A stretch of 47,165 nt of DNA from Streptomyces sp. TRM68367 (GTDB taxonomy: Bacteria > Actinomycetota > Actinomycetes > Streptomycetales > Streptomycetaceae). The notes below the pieces were generated by a model. It was not told where the DNA came from. It worked only from the letters and a program-made list of their open reading frames with translations, and made no database searches. A program made the translations under genes and the position numbers. Where the stretch lies: positions 1 through 47,165 of the forward strand of contig NZ_JACTVI010000064.1 in NCBI RefSeq assembly GCF_014495685.1. Reading direction: 5' to 3'. Position 1 is the stretch's first letter; each line of letters starts with the position of its first letter. This document shows, one piece after another, positions 18,017 to 26,363 of the stretch.

Positions 18017-19393
18017 TCAGCGCGGCGTTCCGGCCTTACGCCGGTCCAGCGGACGCGAACGGGCACCGAGGGCGGTCGCGCCGTTGACGCGGGGCACCCC
18101 GTTCACCACGGGGGTGCGGTGCTCCTCGGCGGGCGAGGCGGACGAGGCGGGCGAGCCGGACTCGGTTGCCGGGGCGGCCTCCGCGGCCGGGCACTCGGCA
18201 GCGGGCTCCTCTTCCGCCACCGCCCGGCGCCGCCGGTACCGCGGCGGCACGAAGCCCTCGGCCCAGTGCGGGGCACGCGGCGTGAAGCGCGGCAGCAGGA
18301 GCAGGACCAGGCCGATGGCGCTGAGGAAGACCACGCCCAGGACGATCCACATGGACGCGGCGTTGACCGAGTAGGCCAGCGCGCCGAAGGCGATCAGCGC
18401 CGACCAGAAGTACATGATCAGCACGGCCCGGCTGTGCGAGTGGCCGATCTCCAGCAGGCGGTGGTGCAGGTGCCCCCGGTCCGCCGCGAACGGCGACTGA
18501 CCGCGCCAGGTGCGCCGGACGATGGCCAGGATCAGGTCGGCGGCCGGGATCGCGATGATCGTCAGCGGCATGACCAGCGGGATGTAGACCGGCACCATCT
18601 GGTGCACGGAGTTGCGTTCGGAGCCGGTGAACAGGTTCATCAGGTCCGGGTCGACCTGGCCGGTGACCGAGATCGCGCCCGCGGCCAGCACGAGGCCGAT
18701 CAGCATCGAGCCCGAGTCGCCCATGAAGATCCGCGCCGGGTGCATGTTGTGCGGCAGGAAGCCCAGGCACATGCCCATCAGAATCGCCGCGAACAGGGTG
18801 GCCGGGGCGGCGGCCTCGATGCCGTACGAATACCAGATCCGGTAGGCGTACATGAAGAACGCCGCCGACGCGATGCACACCATGCCGGCCGCGAGACCGT
18901 CCAGGCCGTCCACGAAGTTGACCGCGTTGATGGTGATGACGACCAGCGCCACCGTCAGCAGCGTGCCCTGCCACTGGGTCAGCGCGACCGTGCCGACGCC
19001 CGGCACCGGGATCCACAGGATCGTCAGGCCCTGCATGACCATCACGCCGGCGGCGATCATCTGGCCGCCCAGCTTGATCAGGGCGTCGATCTCGAACTTG
19101 TCGTCCAGGACACCGATCAGCCAGATCAGGGCGGCCCCGGAGAGCAGGGCGCGCGGCTCGTTGGACTTCGCGAAGACCTCGTTGAGGTTGGTCAGGTGGT
19201 CGGCGACCAGCAGGCCCGCGCACAGGCCGAAGAACATCGCGATCCCGCCGAGCCGCGGAGTGGGTTCCCGGTGCACGTCACGCGCCCGGATCTCCGGCAT
19301 CGCCCCCGCCACGATCGCGAACTTTCGCACCGGCCCTGTCAGCAGGTACGTCACCGCGGCCGTGATGCAGAGCGTCAGCAGGTATTCACGCAC
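18017..19393 (-). CDS. Polyprenyl-phosphate sugar-1-phosphate transferase (WecA/MraY family)
   Basis: The 458-residue integral membrane protein moves a sugar-1-phosphate, usually N-acetylglucosamine, from its UDP form onto a lipid phosphate carrier, the first step of wall polymer or glycan synthesis. About eleven membrane helices are visible. The Mg-binding and catalytic motifs of the family are present: PTPRLGGIAMF, LIGVLDDKFEI, NAVNFVDGLDGLAAG, and the later GDSGSMLIG and HLHHRL segments. The GTG at 19393 follows GGGGA at good spacing. The last 120 residues are a Pro/Ala/Glu-rich cytoplasmic tail, not needed for the chemistry. A location beside the ATP synthase operon is usual in Streptomyces. 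Confidence 0.9.
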   Translation of the reverse strand: MREYLLTLCITAAVTYLLTGPVRKFAIVAGAMPEIRARDVHREPTPRLGGIAMFFGLCAGLLVADHLTNLNEVFAKSNEPRALLSGAALIWLIGVLDDKFEIDALIKLGGQMIAAGVMVMQGLTILWIPVPGVGTVALTQWQGTLLTVALVVITINAVNFVDGLDGLAAGMVCIASAAFFMYAYRIWYSYGIEAAAPATLFAAILMGMCLGFLPHNMHPARIFMGDSGSMLIGLVLAAGAISVTGQVDPDLMNLFTGSERNSVHQMVPVYIPLVMPLTIIAIPAADLILAIVRRTWRGQSPFAADRGHLHHRLLEIGHSHSRAVLIMYFWSALIAFGALAYSVNAASMWIVLGVVFLSAIGLVLLLLPRFTPRAPHWAEGFVPPRYRRRRAVAEEEPAAECPAAEAAPATESGSPASSASPAEEHRTPVVNGVPRVNGATALGARSRPLDRRKAGTPR

Positions 19394-19522
19394 GGGCTTC
19401 CCCACAGGTCTCGCTGGCCAGTACAGCCCCACACCCTAGCGAGGTGCGCATATGGTTGGGGACTTCCGGGTAGCGACGATGGTTGCACGTGTGGCTGTGT
19501 ACGGATGTCCCCCTCCCCCGGT

Positions 19523-20761
19523 TCAGCGCGGATACGCCGGAAATCCACCGGCCAGCTCCCGCACCTCTTCACGCGCCTTCGACGCCTCGGTCGCACCCCT
19601 GAGCACCTCCCCGAAGAGGGCCGCGATCCGTGCCATCTCCCTCTCCCCCATCCCCTGGGTGGTGACCGCAGCCGTGCCCAGGCGCAGCCCGCGGGCGTCG
19701 CCGTGCGGCAGTGCGCAGCAGTCCAGGACGACACCGGCCGCCGCGAGCCGGCCGCGGGCGGTGCGGCCGTCGACGCCGAGCGGCGCCGGGTCGGCGGTGA
19801 TCAGGTGCGTGTCCGTGCCGCCGGTGGTGACCACGAGCCCCTCGGCGGCCAGCCCGGCCGCCAGCGCCCGCGCGTTGACGACCACCTGATGGGCGTACGC
19901 GGCGAACGCCGGGGTGGCCGCCTCCCCGAAGGCGACCGCCTTGGCCGCGATCGTGTGCATCTGGGCGCCGCCCTGCGTGAAGGGGAACACCGCCCGGTCG
20001 ACCCGCTCGGCCAGCTCGCTCCCGCACAGGATCATGCCGCCGCGCGGCCCCCGCAGCACCTTGTGGGTGGTGGCGCACACGATGTCGGCGTACGGCACCG
20101 GGTTCGGCGCCGCTCCCCCGGCGACAAGGCCGATGGGATGGGCCGCGTCGGCGATGAGATACGCCCCGGCCTCGTCGGCGACCTCGCGGAAGAAGGCGTG
20201 GTCGATGTGCCGGGGGTAGGCGATCGAGCCGCACACGATCGCCTTGGGCCGGCGCGTACGGGCGAGGGTGCGCACCTGGTCGTAGTCGATGAGCCCGGTC
20301 TCCGCGTCCACGCCGTAGCCGACGAAGTCGAACCAGCGGCCGGAGAAGTTCGCGGGCGAGCCGTGCGTGAGGTGGCCGCCGTAGGGCAGCCCGAGGGCCA
20401 GCACGGTGTCCCCCGGCCGCAGCAGCGCGGCATACGCGGCCAGTACGGCCGAAGACCCCGAATGCGACTGCACGTTGGCGTGCTCGGCACCGAAGAGCTT
20501 CCTGGCCCGCTCTACGGCGATGCGCTCGGCCACGTCGACGATCTCGCACCCTGCGTGGTGCCGCGCGCCCGGATACCCCTCCGCGTACTTGTTGGCGAGC
20601 GGCGACCCGAGCGCGGCCAGCACCGCCGGCGACGTGAAGTTCTCCGCCGCGATCAACTGCAACGTCGTCGACTGCCGCTCCCGCTCACCGAGCAGAATCT
20701 CGGCGAGCTCGGGGTCCTGACTCCGCAGGACGTCGGCCTCGATGGCAGGGGTGACCGTCAT
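19523..20761 (-). CDS. glyA: Serine hydroxymethyltransferase
   Basis: This PLP enzyme interconverts serine and glycine and charges tetrahydrofolate with a one-carbon unit. The 412-residue product starts at the ATG at 20761 (MTVTPAIEADVLRSQDPEL). The family hallmarks are in order: LIAAENFTSPAVLAALGSPL, KYAEGYPGARHHAGC, the SHSGSSAVLAAY region, the HP-containing ADAAHPIGL segment, and the PLP lysine in TTHKVLRGPRGGMI. The length is slightly short but within range. Streptomycetes usually carry another glyA copy; this is the one beside the atp region. Confidence 0.95.
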   Translation of the reverse strand: MTVTPAIEADVLRSQDPELAEILLGERERQSTTLQLIAAENFTSPAVLAALGSPLANKYAEGYPGARHHAGCEIVDVAERIAVERARKLFGAEHANVQSHSGSSAVLAAYAALLRPGDTVLALGLPYGGHLTHGSPANFSGRWFDFVGYGVDAETGLIDYDQVRTLARTRRPKAIVCGSIAYPRHIDHAFFREVADEAGAYLIADAAHPIGLVAGGAAPNPVPYADIVCATTHKVLRGPRGGMILCGSELAERVDRAVFPFTQGGAQMHTIAAKAVAFGEAATPAFAAYAHQVVVNARALAAGLAAEGLVVTTGGTDTHLITADPAPLGVDGRTARGRLAAAGVVLDCCALPHGDARGLRLGTAAVTTQGMGEREMARIAALFGEVLRGATEASKAREEVRELAGGFPAYPR

Positions 20762-20968
20762 GGTGGACTCCGGACGTCGACGGTGACGTACGACCAATGT
20801 AGGCCCGGCAGCCCACAACCGCCCGAGTTGTTACACCACCCCGCAACCGCCCGCCGCAGCCAGCCGACCGCCGTTGGCAGTCGTCCCACTGGGGCGGGAC
20901 GGGTGGGCACGGCCACCAGCGCCGGGCGCCGTCCCGAGAAACGTCCACGGCACCGACGTAGGACCGGC

Positions 20969-21649
20969 TCACGCCCGCGCCGGCACCCCCGTAAGCGCCG
21001 TGACCACCGGATCCAGCGCCTGGTGTATCTCGTCCCCGATCGACCGGAAGAACGTCAGCGGCGCCCCGTACGGGTCGTACACCTCGTCCGCCTCGGCCGT
21101 AGGCGCAAGAAGCCACCCGCGTAGAGCCGCGGCCGCACGCACCAGCGCACGTGCGCGCATGACCAGCCCCTCGTCCAGCGGCGGCAGCGTCGTGGGATCT
21201 ATGGCCTTCACCAGTCGCGTGAACTCCTTCAGCGTGAACGTCCGCAACCCCGCCGAGTGCCCCATCGAGATCACTTGCGCCCGGTGATCCCGCGTAGCGG
21301 TCAGCACAAGGTCGGCCCGGATCACATGCTCGTCCAGCAGCTCCCGGCCCACGAAGCCGGACGCATCCGCACCGAAGTCGCCCAGCACGGTCTCCGCGTG
21401 CGACTCCATGGGCGCCCCCTCATGGCCCCAGGTCCCCGCGCTCTCCACGATGAGCCCGCCGCCCAGCACACCGAGCCGCTGCGTCACGAAATGGCGGGTC
21501 AGCCGCTCGGTGATGGGCGAGCGGCACACGTTGCCGGTGCTGACGTGGAGGATGCGGAAGGTGTCGCGCGGGAGCCCGACAAATGTGGTCGTGATCTCCG
21601 CAGCACGCTCCCCGTTGCCTATGCCACGCCCCGCGTCAGGGGCCGTCAA
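20969..21649 (-). CDS. Low-molecular-weight phosphatase-like protein with Ser at the nucleophile position
   Basis: The fold is that of low-molecular-weight protein tyrosine phosphatases. The P-loop reads HVSTGNVCRSP at about 35-45, while the family norm is V-C-x-G-N-x-C-R-S-P; the nucleophilic first Cys is replaced by Ser37, with the second Cys and the Arg kept. The C-terminal acid loop is present as YDPYGAPLTFF. The usual Cys chemistry is therefore not possible; a binding or regulatory role, or an unusual chemistry, is more plausible. The TTG start at 21649 overlaps the stop of the upstream gene by four bases (TTGA), and no other start fits before the P-loop. It is thus coupled to the threonylcarbamoyl-AMP synthase gene. 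Confidence 0.85.
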   Translation of the reverse strand: MTAPDAGRGIGNGERAAEITTTFVGLPRDTFRILHVSTGNVCRSPITERLTRHFVTQRLGVLGGGLIVESAGTWGHEGAPMESHAETVLGDFGADASGFVGRELLDEHVIRADLVLTATRDHRAQVISMGHSAGLRTFTLKEFTRLVKAIDPTTLPPLDEGLVMRARALVRAAAALRGWLLAPTAEADEVYDPYGAPLTFFRSIGDEIHQALDPVVTALTGVPARA

Positions 21650-22293
21650 TTCGCCACCTCGAGGTCGGGTACGACCTTGCGCAGCTCTTCCGGCGAGAGC
21701 GCGCCCTCGCGCAGCAGCACCGGCACGGGGCCGGTCACGTCGACGATCGAGGAGGGGACGTTGCCCGGGGTGGGGCCGCCGTCCAGGTACACGGAGACGG
21801 AGTCGCCGAGCATCTCCTGCGCGGCGTCGCAGTCCTCCGGCGCCGGGTGCCCGGTGAGGTTCGCCGAGGACACGGCCATGGGGCCGACCTCGGTGAGCAG
21901 TTCGATGGCGACCGGGTGCAGCGGCATGCGCACGGCAACCGTGCCCCGGGTGTCGCCCAGGTCCCACTGCAGCGACGGCTGGTGCTTGGCGACCAGCGTC
22001 AGCGCGCCCGGCCAGAACGCGTCGACCAGTTCCCAGGCCAGTTCGGAGAAGTCCGTGACGAGCCCGTGCAGGGTGTTCGGGGACCCGATGAGGACGGGCG
22101 TGGGCATATTGCGGCCCCGGCCCTTGGCCTCCAGGAGGTCGGCGACGGCCTCCGCGGAGAACGCGTCGGCGCCGATGCCGTACACGGTGTCCGTCGGCAG
22201 CACCACGAGCTCGCCACGGCGGACGGCGGACGCGGCCTCGCGCAGGCCGGTCGCACGGTCGGTCGCGTCATTGGTGTCGTATCGCCGAGCCAT
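21646..22293 (-). CDS. L-threonylcarbamoyladenylate synthase (Sua5/YrdC family)
   Basis: The enzyme makes threonylcarbamoyl-AMP from threonine, bicarbonate and ATP for the t6A37 modification of ANN-decoding tRNAs. The 215-residue product has the YrdC core only, without the extra Sua5 domain. The N-terminal PTDTVYGIGADAFS motif and the KGRGRNMPTPVLIGS basic loop are intact, as is the SSANLTGHPAPEDC segment. The ATG at 22293 starts MARRYDTNDATDRATGL. It lies 52 bases after prmC and overlaps the phosphatase-like gene. Confidence 0.95.
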   Translation of the reverse strand: MARRYDTNDATDRATGLREAASAVRRGELVVLPTDTVYGIGADAFSAEAVADLLEAKGRGRNMPTPVLIGSPNTLHGLVTDFSELAWELVDAFWPGALTLVAKHQPSLQWDLGDTRGTVAVRMPLHPVAIELLTEVGPMAVSSANLTGHPAPEDCDAAQEMLGDSVSVYLDGGPTPGNVPSSIVDVTGPVPVLLREGALSPEELRKVVPDLEVAN

Positions 22294-22345
22294 GTCTAGC
22301 GGGCCTCCTCGTACACGTACTGCGTTGGTGAAGTCCTGTGGGTGC

Positions 22346-23191
22346 TCACGGCAGCGCCTTGCGGGCAGTGGCGAACCGCGGGCGGTTGTTGAGGTCGGGG
22401 TGGTCGGCGGCGTCGGTCCAGCCGCGGTCCTCTGCGAAGATCCACGGCACCTGGCCGCCCTGGGTGTCGGCGTGCTCGATGACGACGACACCGCCGGGCC
22501 GCAGCAGCCGGTGCGCGGTGCGCTCGAGGCCGCGGATCAGGTCGAGGCCGTCCTCGCCGGAGAACAGCGCCAGCCCGGGGTCGTGGTCGCGCGCCTCGGG
22601 GGCGACGTACTCCCATTCGGTGAGCGGGATGTACGGCGGGTTGGAGATGACCAGGTCGACCTGGCCGTCGAGGTCGGGGAAGGCCGTACGGGCATCGCCC
22701 TGCCGCAGGTCGACCCTGGAGCCCGCCACGTTCTTACGGGTCCACACCAGGGCCTCCTCGGACAGCTCCACGGCGTGCACCCGGGAGCGCGGCACCTCCT
22801 GGGCGAGGGCGAGCGCGATGGCGCCGGAGCCGGTGCACAGGTCGACGATGCACGGCTCGACGACGTCCATGGCCCGTACGGCGTCTATGGCCCAGCCGAC
22901 CACGGACTCGGTCTCGGGCCGCGGCACGAACACCCCGGGCCCGACCTGGAGTTCCAGGTACCGGAAGTAGGCGCGCCCGGTGATGTGCTGGAGCGGCTCG
23001 CGGGCCTCACGGCGGGCCACGGCCTCCCAGTAGCGGGCGTCGAAGTCGGAGTCCTTCACGGAGTGCAGCTCCCCCCGCTTGACGCCGTGCACGAACGCCG
23101 CGAGCTCCTCCGCGTCGTTGCGCGGCGAGGGCACGCCGGCGTCGGCCAGCCGCTGGGTGGCCTGGGCCACCTCCGCGAGCAGCAGGTTCAC
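22346..23191 (-). CDS. prmC: Release factor glutamine N5-methyltransferase
   Basis: PrmC uses S-adenosylmethionine to methylate the Gln of the GGQ motif in peptide chain release factors. The 281-residue product has the N-terminal helical domain with GVPSPRNDAEELAAFV, then the SAM site (VDLCTGSGAIALALA), and the catalytic NPPY motif within LVISNPPYIPLTEW. The GTG at 23191 is preceded by GGAGGAC at four bases. It is encoded just downstream of its substrate gene prfA, a conserved arrangement. Confidence 0.96.
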   Translation of the reverse strand: MNLLLAEVAQATQRLADAGVPSPRNDAEELAAFVHGVKRGELHSVKDSDFDARYWEAVARREAREPLQHITGRAYFRYLELQVGPGVFVPRPETESVVGWAIDAVRAMDVVEPCIVDLCTGSGAIALALAQEVPRSRVHAVELSEEALVWTRKNVAGSRVDLRQGDARTAFPDLDGQVDLVISNPPYIPLTEWEYVAPEARDHDPGLALFSGEDGLDLIRGLERTAHRLLRPGGVVVIEHADTQGGQVPWIFAEDRGWTDAADHPDLNNRPRFATARKALP

Positions 23192-23310
23192 CTAAGTCCT
23201 CCGGTGCTCAGTACTCCTACGTGCCGTACGGGGTGTGTCATGGGCTGTGCCGGGGTCGCCAGCTAATCAGGTACCGCACCTCTCCTCCGGCCCGACCCCA
23301 TGACACACCC

Positions 23311-24390
23311 CTACGTGGCTGCCAGCTTCGCCGCCGAGTCCGCGTCGACGCATGCCTGGATCACCGCGCCGAGGTCGCCGTCCAGGACCTGGTCCAGGTT
23401 GTACGCCTTGAAGCCGACGCGGTGGTCCGAGATGCGGTTCTCCGGGAAGTTGTACGTACGGATCTTCTCGGAGCGGTCGACGGTGCGGACCTGGCTGCGG
23501 CGGGCGTCGGCGGCGTTCCTCTCCGCCTCCTCCTGCGCTATGGCGAGCAGCCTCGAGCGCAGGATACGCAGTGCCTGCTCCTTGTTCTGCAGCTGGCTCT
23601 TCTCGTTCTGGCAGGAGGCGACGACTCCGGTGGGAATGTGCGTGATGCGCACCGCGGAGTCGGTGGTGTTGACGGACTGTCCGCCCGGGCCCGACGACCG
23701 GTAGACGTCGACGCGAAGGTCGTTGGGGTTGATCTCGACGTCGATCTCCTCGGCCTCGGGGGTGACGAGGACACCGGCCGCGGAGGTGTGGATACGGCCC
23801 TGGGACTCGGTCGCCGGCACGCGCTGGACGCGGTGCACGCCGCCCTCGTACTTCATGCGGGCCCAGACGCCCTGCCCCGGCTCCGTCTGACCCTTGGCCT
23901 TCACCGCGACCTGGACGTCCTTGTAGCCGCCCAGCTCGGACTCGGTGGCGTCGATGATCTCGGTCTTCCAGCCGACGCGCTCGGCGTACCGCAGGTACAT
24001 GCGCAGCAGGTCGCCCGCGAACAGGGCGGACTCGTCGCCGCCCGCGCCCGCCTTGATCTCCAGGATGACGTCCTTGTCGTCGCTGGGGTCGCGCGGGATC
24101 AGCAGGAAGCGGAGCTTCTCCGTCAGCTCCTCGCGCTGCTTCTCCAGCTCCTTGATCTCTGCGGAGAACTCAGCAGCATAGTCGGGGTCGTCGGCGGCCA
24201 GCTCGCGCGCGGTCTCGATGTCGTCGCCGTGCTGCTTCCAGGAGCGGTACGTGGCGACGATCGGGGTGAGCTCGGCGTAGCGCTTGTTCAGCGTGCGCGC
24301 GCCCGCCTGGTCGGCATGGACCGCCGGGTCGGCGAGCTTCTTCTCCAGATCGGCGTGCTCAGCGACCAGTTCGTCGACGGCCTCGAACAT
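23311..24390 (-). CDS. prfA: Peptide chain release factor 1
   Basis: RF1 ends translation at UAA and UAG. The 359-residue protein starts MFEAVDELVAEHADLEKKL. The catalytic motif GPGGQSVNTTDSAVRI is in the expected place, and the codon-reading tripeptide PAT in RVPATESQGRIHTSAAG marks RF1 rather than RF2. The N-terminal helical domain, and the ILEIKAGAGGDESALFAGDL segment, are standard. The operon runs rpmE, prfA, prmC. Confidence 0.98.
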   Translation of the reverse strand: MFEAVDELVAEHADLEKKLADPAVHADQAGARTLNKRYAELTPIVATYRSWKQHGDDIETARELAADDPDYAAEFSAEIKELEKQREELTEKLRFLLIPRDPSDDKDVILEIKAGAGGDESALFAGDLLRMYLRYAERVGWKTEIIDATESELGGYKDVQVAVKAKGQTEPGQGVWARMKYEGGVHRVQRVPATESQGRIHTSAAGVLVTPEAEEIDVEINPNDLRVDVYRSSGPGGQSVNTTDSAVRITHIPTGVVASCQNEKSQLQNKEQALRILRSRLLAIAQEEAERNAADARRSQVRTVDRSEKIRTYNFPENRISDHRVGFKAYNLDQVLDGDLGAVIQACVDADSAAKLAAT

Positions 24391-24495
24391 CTTGGGCTCC
24401 TGTACTGCGGTGAGGGGGAAGGCGGGCGACCAAAAACGCCGGTCCCGGCGCAACCCTGGGAAGGGCGCGGCCGTGGACCGGCGAAATGGGGCTCG

Positions 24496-24720
24496 CTACT
24501 TCTTGGAGCCGGCGGCAGCCTTGCCGAAGCGGGCCTCGAAGCGGGCCACACGGCCACCGGTGTCGAGGATCTTCTGCTTGCCCGTGTAGAACGGGTGGCA
24601 CTCGGAGCAGACCTCGGCCCGGATGGTGCCGGACTCGATGGTGCTGCGGGTGGTGAACGACGCGCCGCAGGTGCAGCTGACCTGCGTCTCGACGTACGCG
24701 GGGTGGATGTCGCGCTTCAA
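24496..24720 (-). CDS. rpmE: 50S ribosomal protein L31, zinc-binding form
   Basis: This is a 74-residue ribosomal protein starting with a TTG codon at 24720 (KRDIHPAYVETQV). An AGGAG site lies five bases upstream of it. Two pairs of Cys (CTCG and CSECHPFYTG) mark the zinc-holding form, which is the paralogue normally replaced by a Cys-free copy under zinc starvation. The end AARFGK-like tail is normal. It is followed by prfA. Confidence 0.97.
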   Translation of the reverse strand: MKRDIHPAYVETQVSCTCGASFTTRSTIESGTIRAEVCSECHPFYTGKQKILDTGGRVARFEARFGKAAAGSKK

Positions 24721-24973
24721 GGTGTCTCCTAGGTTTCGGGAGGGCGCCGGGTCGCTGCCGCGGGATGCGGAGCGTGAACCGGGGCCGACGTACCAGTCTG
24801 CCAGGACTGGGGCCTTCTCCCAAAACCGGGGGTTGCTGTTGTCTGTTCCCTGGGGGCGGGGGTGGGTTCGCCCAAGGAGGTGCCACTTGATCATTGTGGG
24901 CGACTGCGGGTTGTCGTGGGTTGTTCGCGCCCACGCGGCGGAGCCGCATATCGATACAGCCCCGCGCCCTTGA
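24721..24973. other. rpmE upstream region with the right half of an intergenic repeat pair
   Basis: No gene is supported in these 253 bases. They hold the rpmE leader and, at 24897-24971, one copy of a Streptomyces-type intergenic repeat just after the LCP gene stop. The tract near 24840-24870 (GGGGGCGGGGGTGGG) is G-rich. Confidence 0.5.
24897..24971 (+). repeat. Streptomyces intergenic repeat, copy 1 (flanks the LCP gene)
   Basis: This copy contains the core CGCGCCCACGCGGCGGAGCC, followed by ATCGATACAGCCCCGCGCCC. A near-identical copy stands in the opposite direction on the other side of the LCP gene at 26268-26345. The central GGCGGAGCCGC is partly self-complementary. Such elements occur repeatedly in Streptomyces chromosomes and may serve as transcription ends. 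Confidence 0.65.
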
Positions 24974-26107
24974 CTACTTCACCACGCCGTTGGCTTCACC
25001 TGTGGCCGTACCTTCTGTTGCCGCCCTGGGGATCGGTTTGTCGTTCTTCAGGGCGTCCCAGACCAGCTGGGCCTTGGCTTTCTGGACCAGGACCCGGTTG
25101 GGGTCGGCGGGGTCGTACTGGACCGGCATGGTGACCATGTGCATGTTGGCGGAGCTGATGCTCTTGAGGCCGCCCGCGAAGGACATCAGGGAGTTCACCG
25201 AGCCCAGGTCGGAGTCGGTGGTGACGGTCTTGGTGGCGGTGTCGGCGAGGTCGTACAGCTTCTTCGGGTTGGTGAAGATGCCGACGTTCTTGACCTGGTT
25301 GACCAGGGCTTTGATGAACGCCTGCTGGAGCTGGATGCGGCCGAGGTCGGAGCCGTCGCCGACGCCGTGGCGGGTGCGGACCAGGCCGAGGGCCTGCTCG
25401 CCGTCGAGCTGGTGGGTGCCGGCCTTGAGGTCGAGGTGGCTGTCGGGGTCGTTGATGTTCTTGGTGGTGGTGACCCGGACGCCGCCGAGCTCGTCGATGA
25501 GCCTCTGGAAGCCGGCGAAGTCGACCTCCAGGTAGTGGTCCATGCGCAGGTCGGTGATGGACTCCACGGTCTTCACGGCGCAGGCGGCGCCGCCGGTGGA
25601 GTACGCGGAGTTGAACATCACGCCGTTCGCGGCCGGGAACGTGTCGCCCTTGGTGTCGGTGCACTCGGGGCGGTCGATGAGGGTGTCACGCGGGATGGAG
25701 ACCACGCTGGCCTTCTTGTGGCCCTCGTAGACGTGCACGATCATCGCCGTGTCGGAGCGGGCGCTGCCGTCGTCGATGCCGCCGCCGAGCTTCTTGTTCT
25801 TGCCGGAACGGGTGTCGGAGCCGAGGACGAGGATGTTCTCGGAGCCGTTGTCGGCCTTCTCGGGCCGGTCGGTGCCGAGGGCCTGGTCGATGTTGACACT
25901 CTTGATGTTGCCGTTGAGCTTGAAGTACAGGAACCCGGCCCCGGTGCCGCCGAGCACCACGATCCCCGCTGCCGTCCAGGCCATGACCACCAGCCCCTTG
26001 CGGCGCTTGCCGCGGGGCTTGCGGCGGCGGCCCTTGCCGCGGTGACGCAGCCCGCTGCTGCCGCGCTCCTCCGATATGCCGGACCCCGGCGTGCTCTCGG
26101 CGGCCAT
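24974..26107 (-). CDS. LytR-CpsA-Psr family protein (cell-wall glycopolymer ligase)
   Basis: LCP enzymes attach teichoic acids and other anionic polymers to peptidoglycan on the outer face of the membrane. The 377-residue product has a long basic N-terminal cytoplasmic tail (RGKGRRRKPRGKRRKG), one transmembrane helix near 43-62, then the extracellular LCP domain. The domain's substrate and pyrophosphate residues are visible: LVLGSDTRSG, ASVVSIPRDTLIDRP, and ALGLVRTRHGVGDGSDLGR. It is monocistronic between rpmE and rho and is bracketed by the inverted repeat pair. Confidence 0.92.
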   Translation of the reverse strand: MAAESTPGSGISEERGSSGLRHRGKGRRRKPRGKRRKGLVVMAWTAAGIVVLGGTGAGFLYFKLNGNIKSVNIDQALGTDRPEKADNGSENILVLGSDTRSGKNKKLGGGIDDGSARSDTAMIVHVYEGHKKASVVSIPRDTLIDRPECTDTKGDTFPAANGVMFNSAYSTGGAACAVKTVESITDLRMDHYLEVDFAGFQRLIDELGGVRVTTTKNINDPDSHLDLKAGTHQLDGEQALGLVRTRHGVGDGSDLGRIQLQQAFIKALVNQVKNVGIFTNPKKLYDLADTATKTVTTDSDLGSVNSLMSFAGGLKSISSANMHMVTMPVQYDPADPNRVLVQKAKAQLVWDALKNDKPIPRAATEGTATGEANGVVK

Positions 26108-26220
26108 GTGCTCCTCAGCTCTCGTTCCGTCCGGTTACCCCTGTCAGACGGAGAAACTCGGCCGAGGGTTGCACAACGCTCTGTGTCCGACCTGTGGCAA
26201 AGGTCTCCCCAGAGGGAACG

Positions 26221-26253
26221 AAAAGGGCCGCCCCCTTGATAAGGAGGCGGCCC
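26221..26253 (-). terminator. Intrinsic terminator after rho
   Basis: On the minus strand, GGGCCGCC-type arms with one mismatch form a 13-bp stem around a short A/T loop, followed by TTTTCG. The T-run makes this one of the more classical terminators in the window; it lies about 110 bases beyond the rho stop. Confidence 0.75.
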
Positions 26254-26267
26254 CGAAGCGCCCCGTC

Positions 26268-26345
26268 AGGGGCGCGGGACTGTATCGATTTGCGGCTCCG
26301 CCGCGTGGGCGCGACAGGCCACAAACGAACCCGCAGCCGACAACA
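26268..26345 (-). repeat. Streptomyces intergenic repeat, copy 2 (inverted)
   Basis: On the minus strand it reads a GCGGGTTCG segment, then CGCGCCCACGCGGCGGAGCC and ATCGATACAG, in the same order as copy 1. The two copies face each other across the LCP gene. It is immediately downstream of rho. Confidence 0.65.
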
Positions 26346-26363
26346 AACCGGCCGGCCCGACCC

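Larger units (their letters stand above)
26108..26363. other. Upstream region of the LCP gene and downstream region of rho
   Basis: There is no gene. A T-run terminator for rho lies at 26221-26253 and an inverted copy of the intergenic repeat at 26268-26345. The LCP promoter should fall in about 26110-26215; no convincing hexamers were found. Confidence 0.5.

Noticed and set aside
17858..21124. 1088-codon plus-strand frame
   Set aside because: It spans opposite two real genes and a gap, with no protein-like composition.
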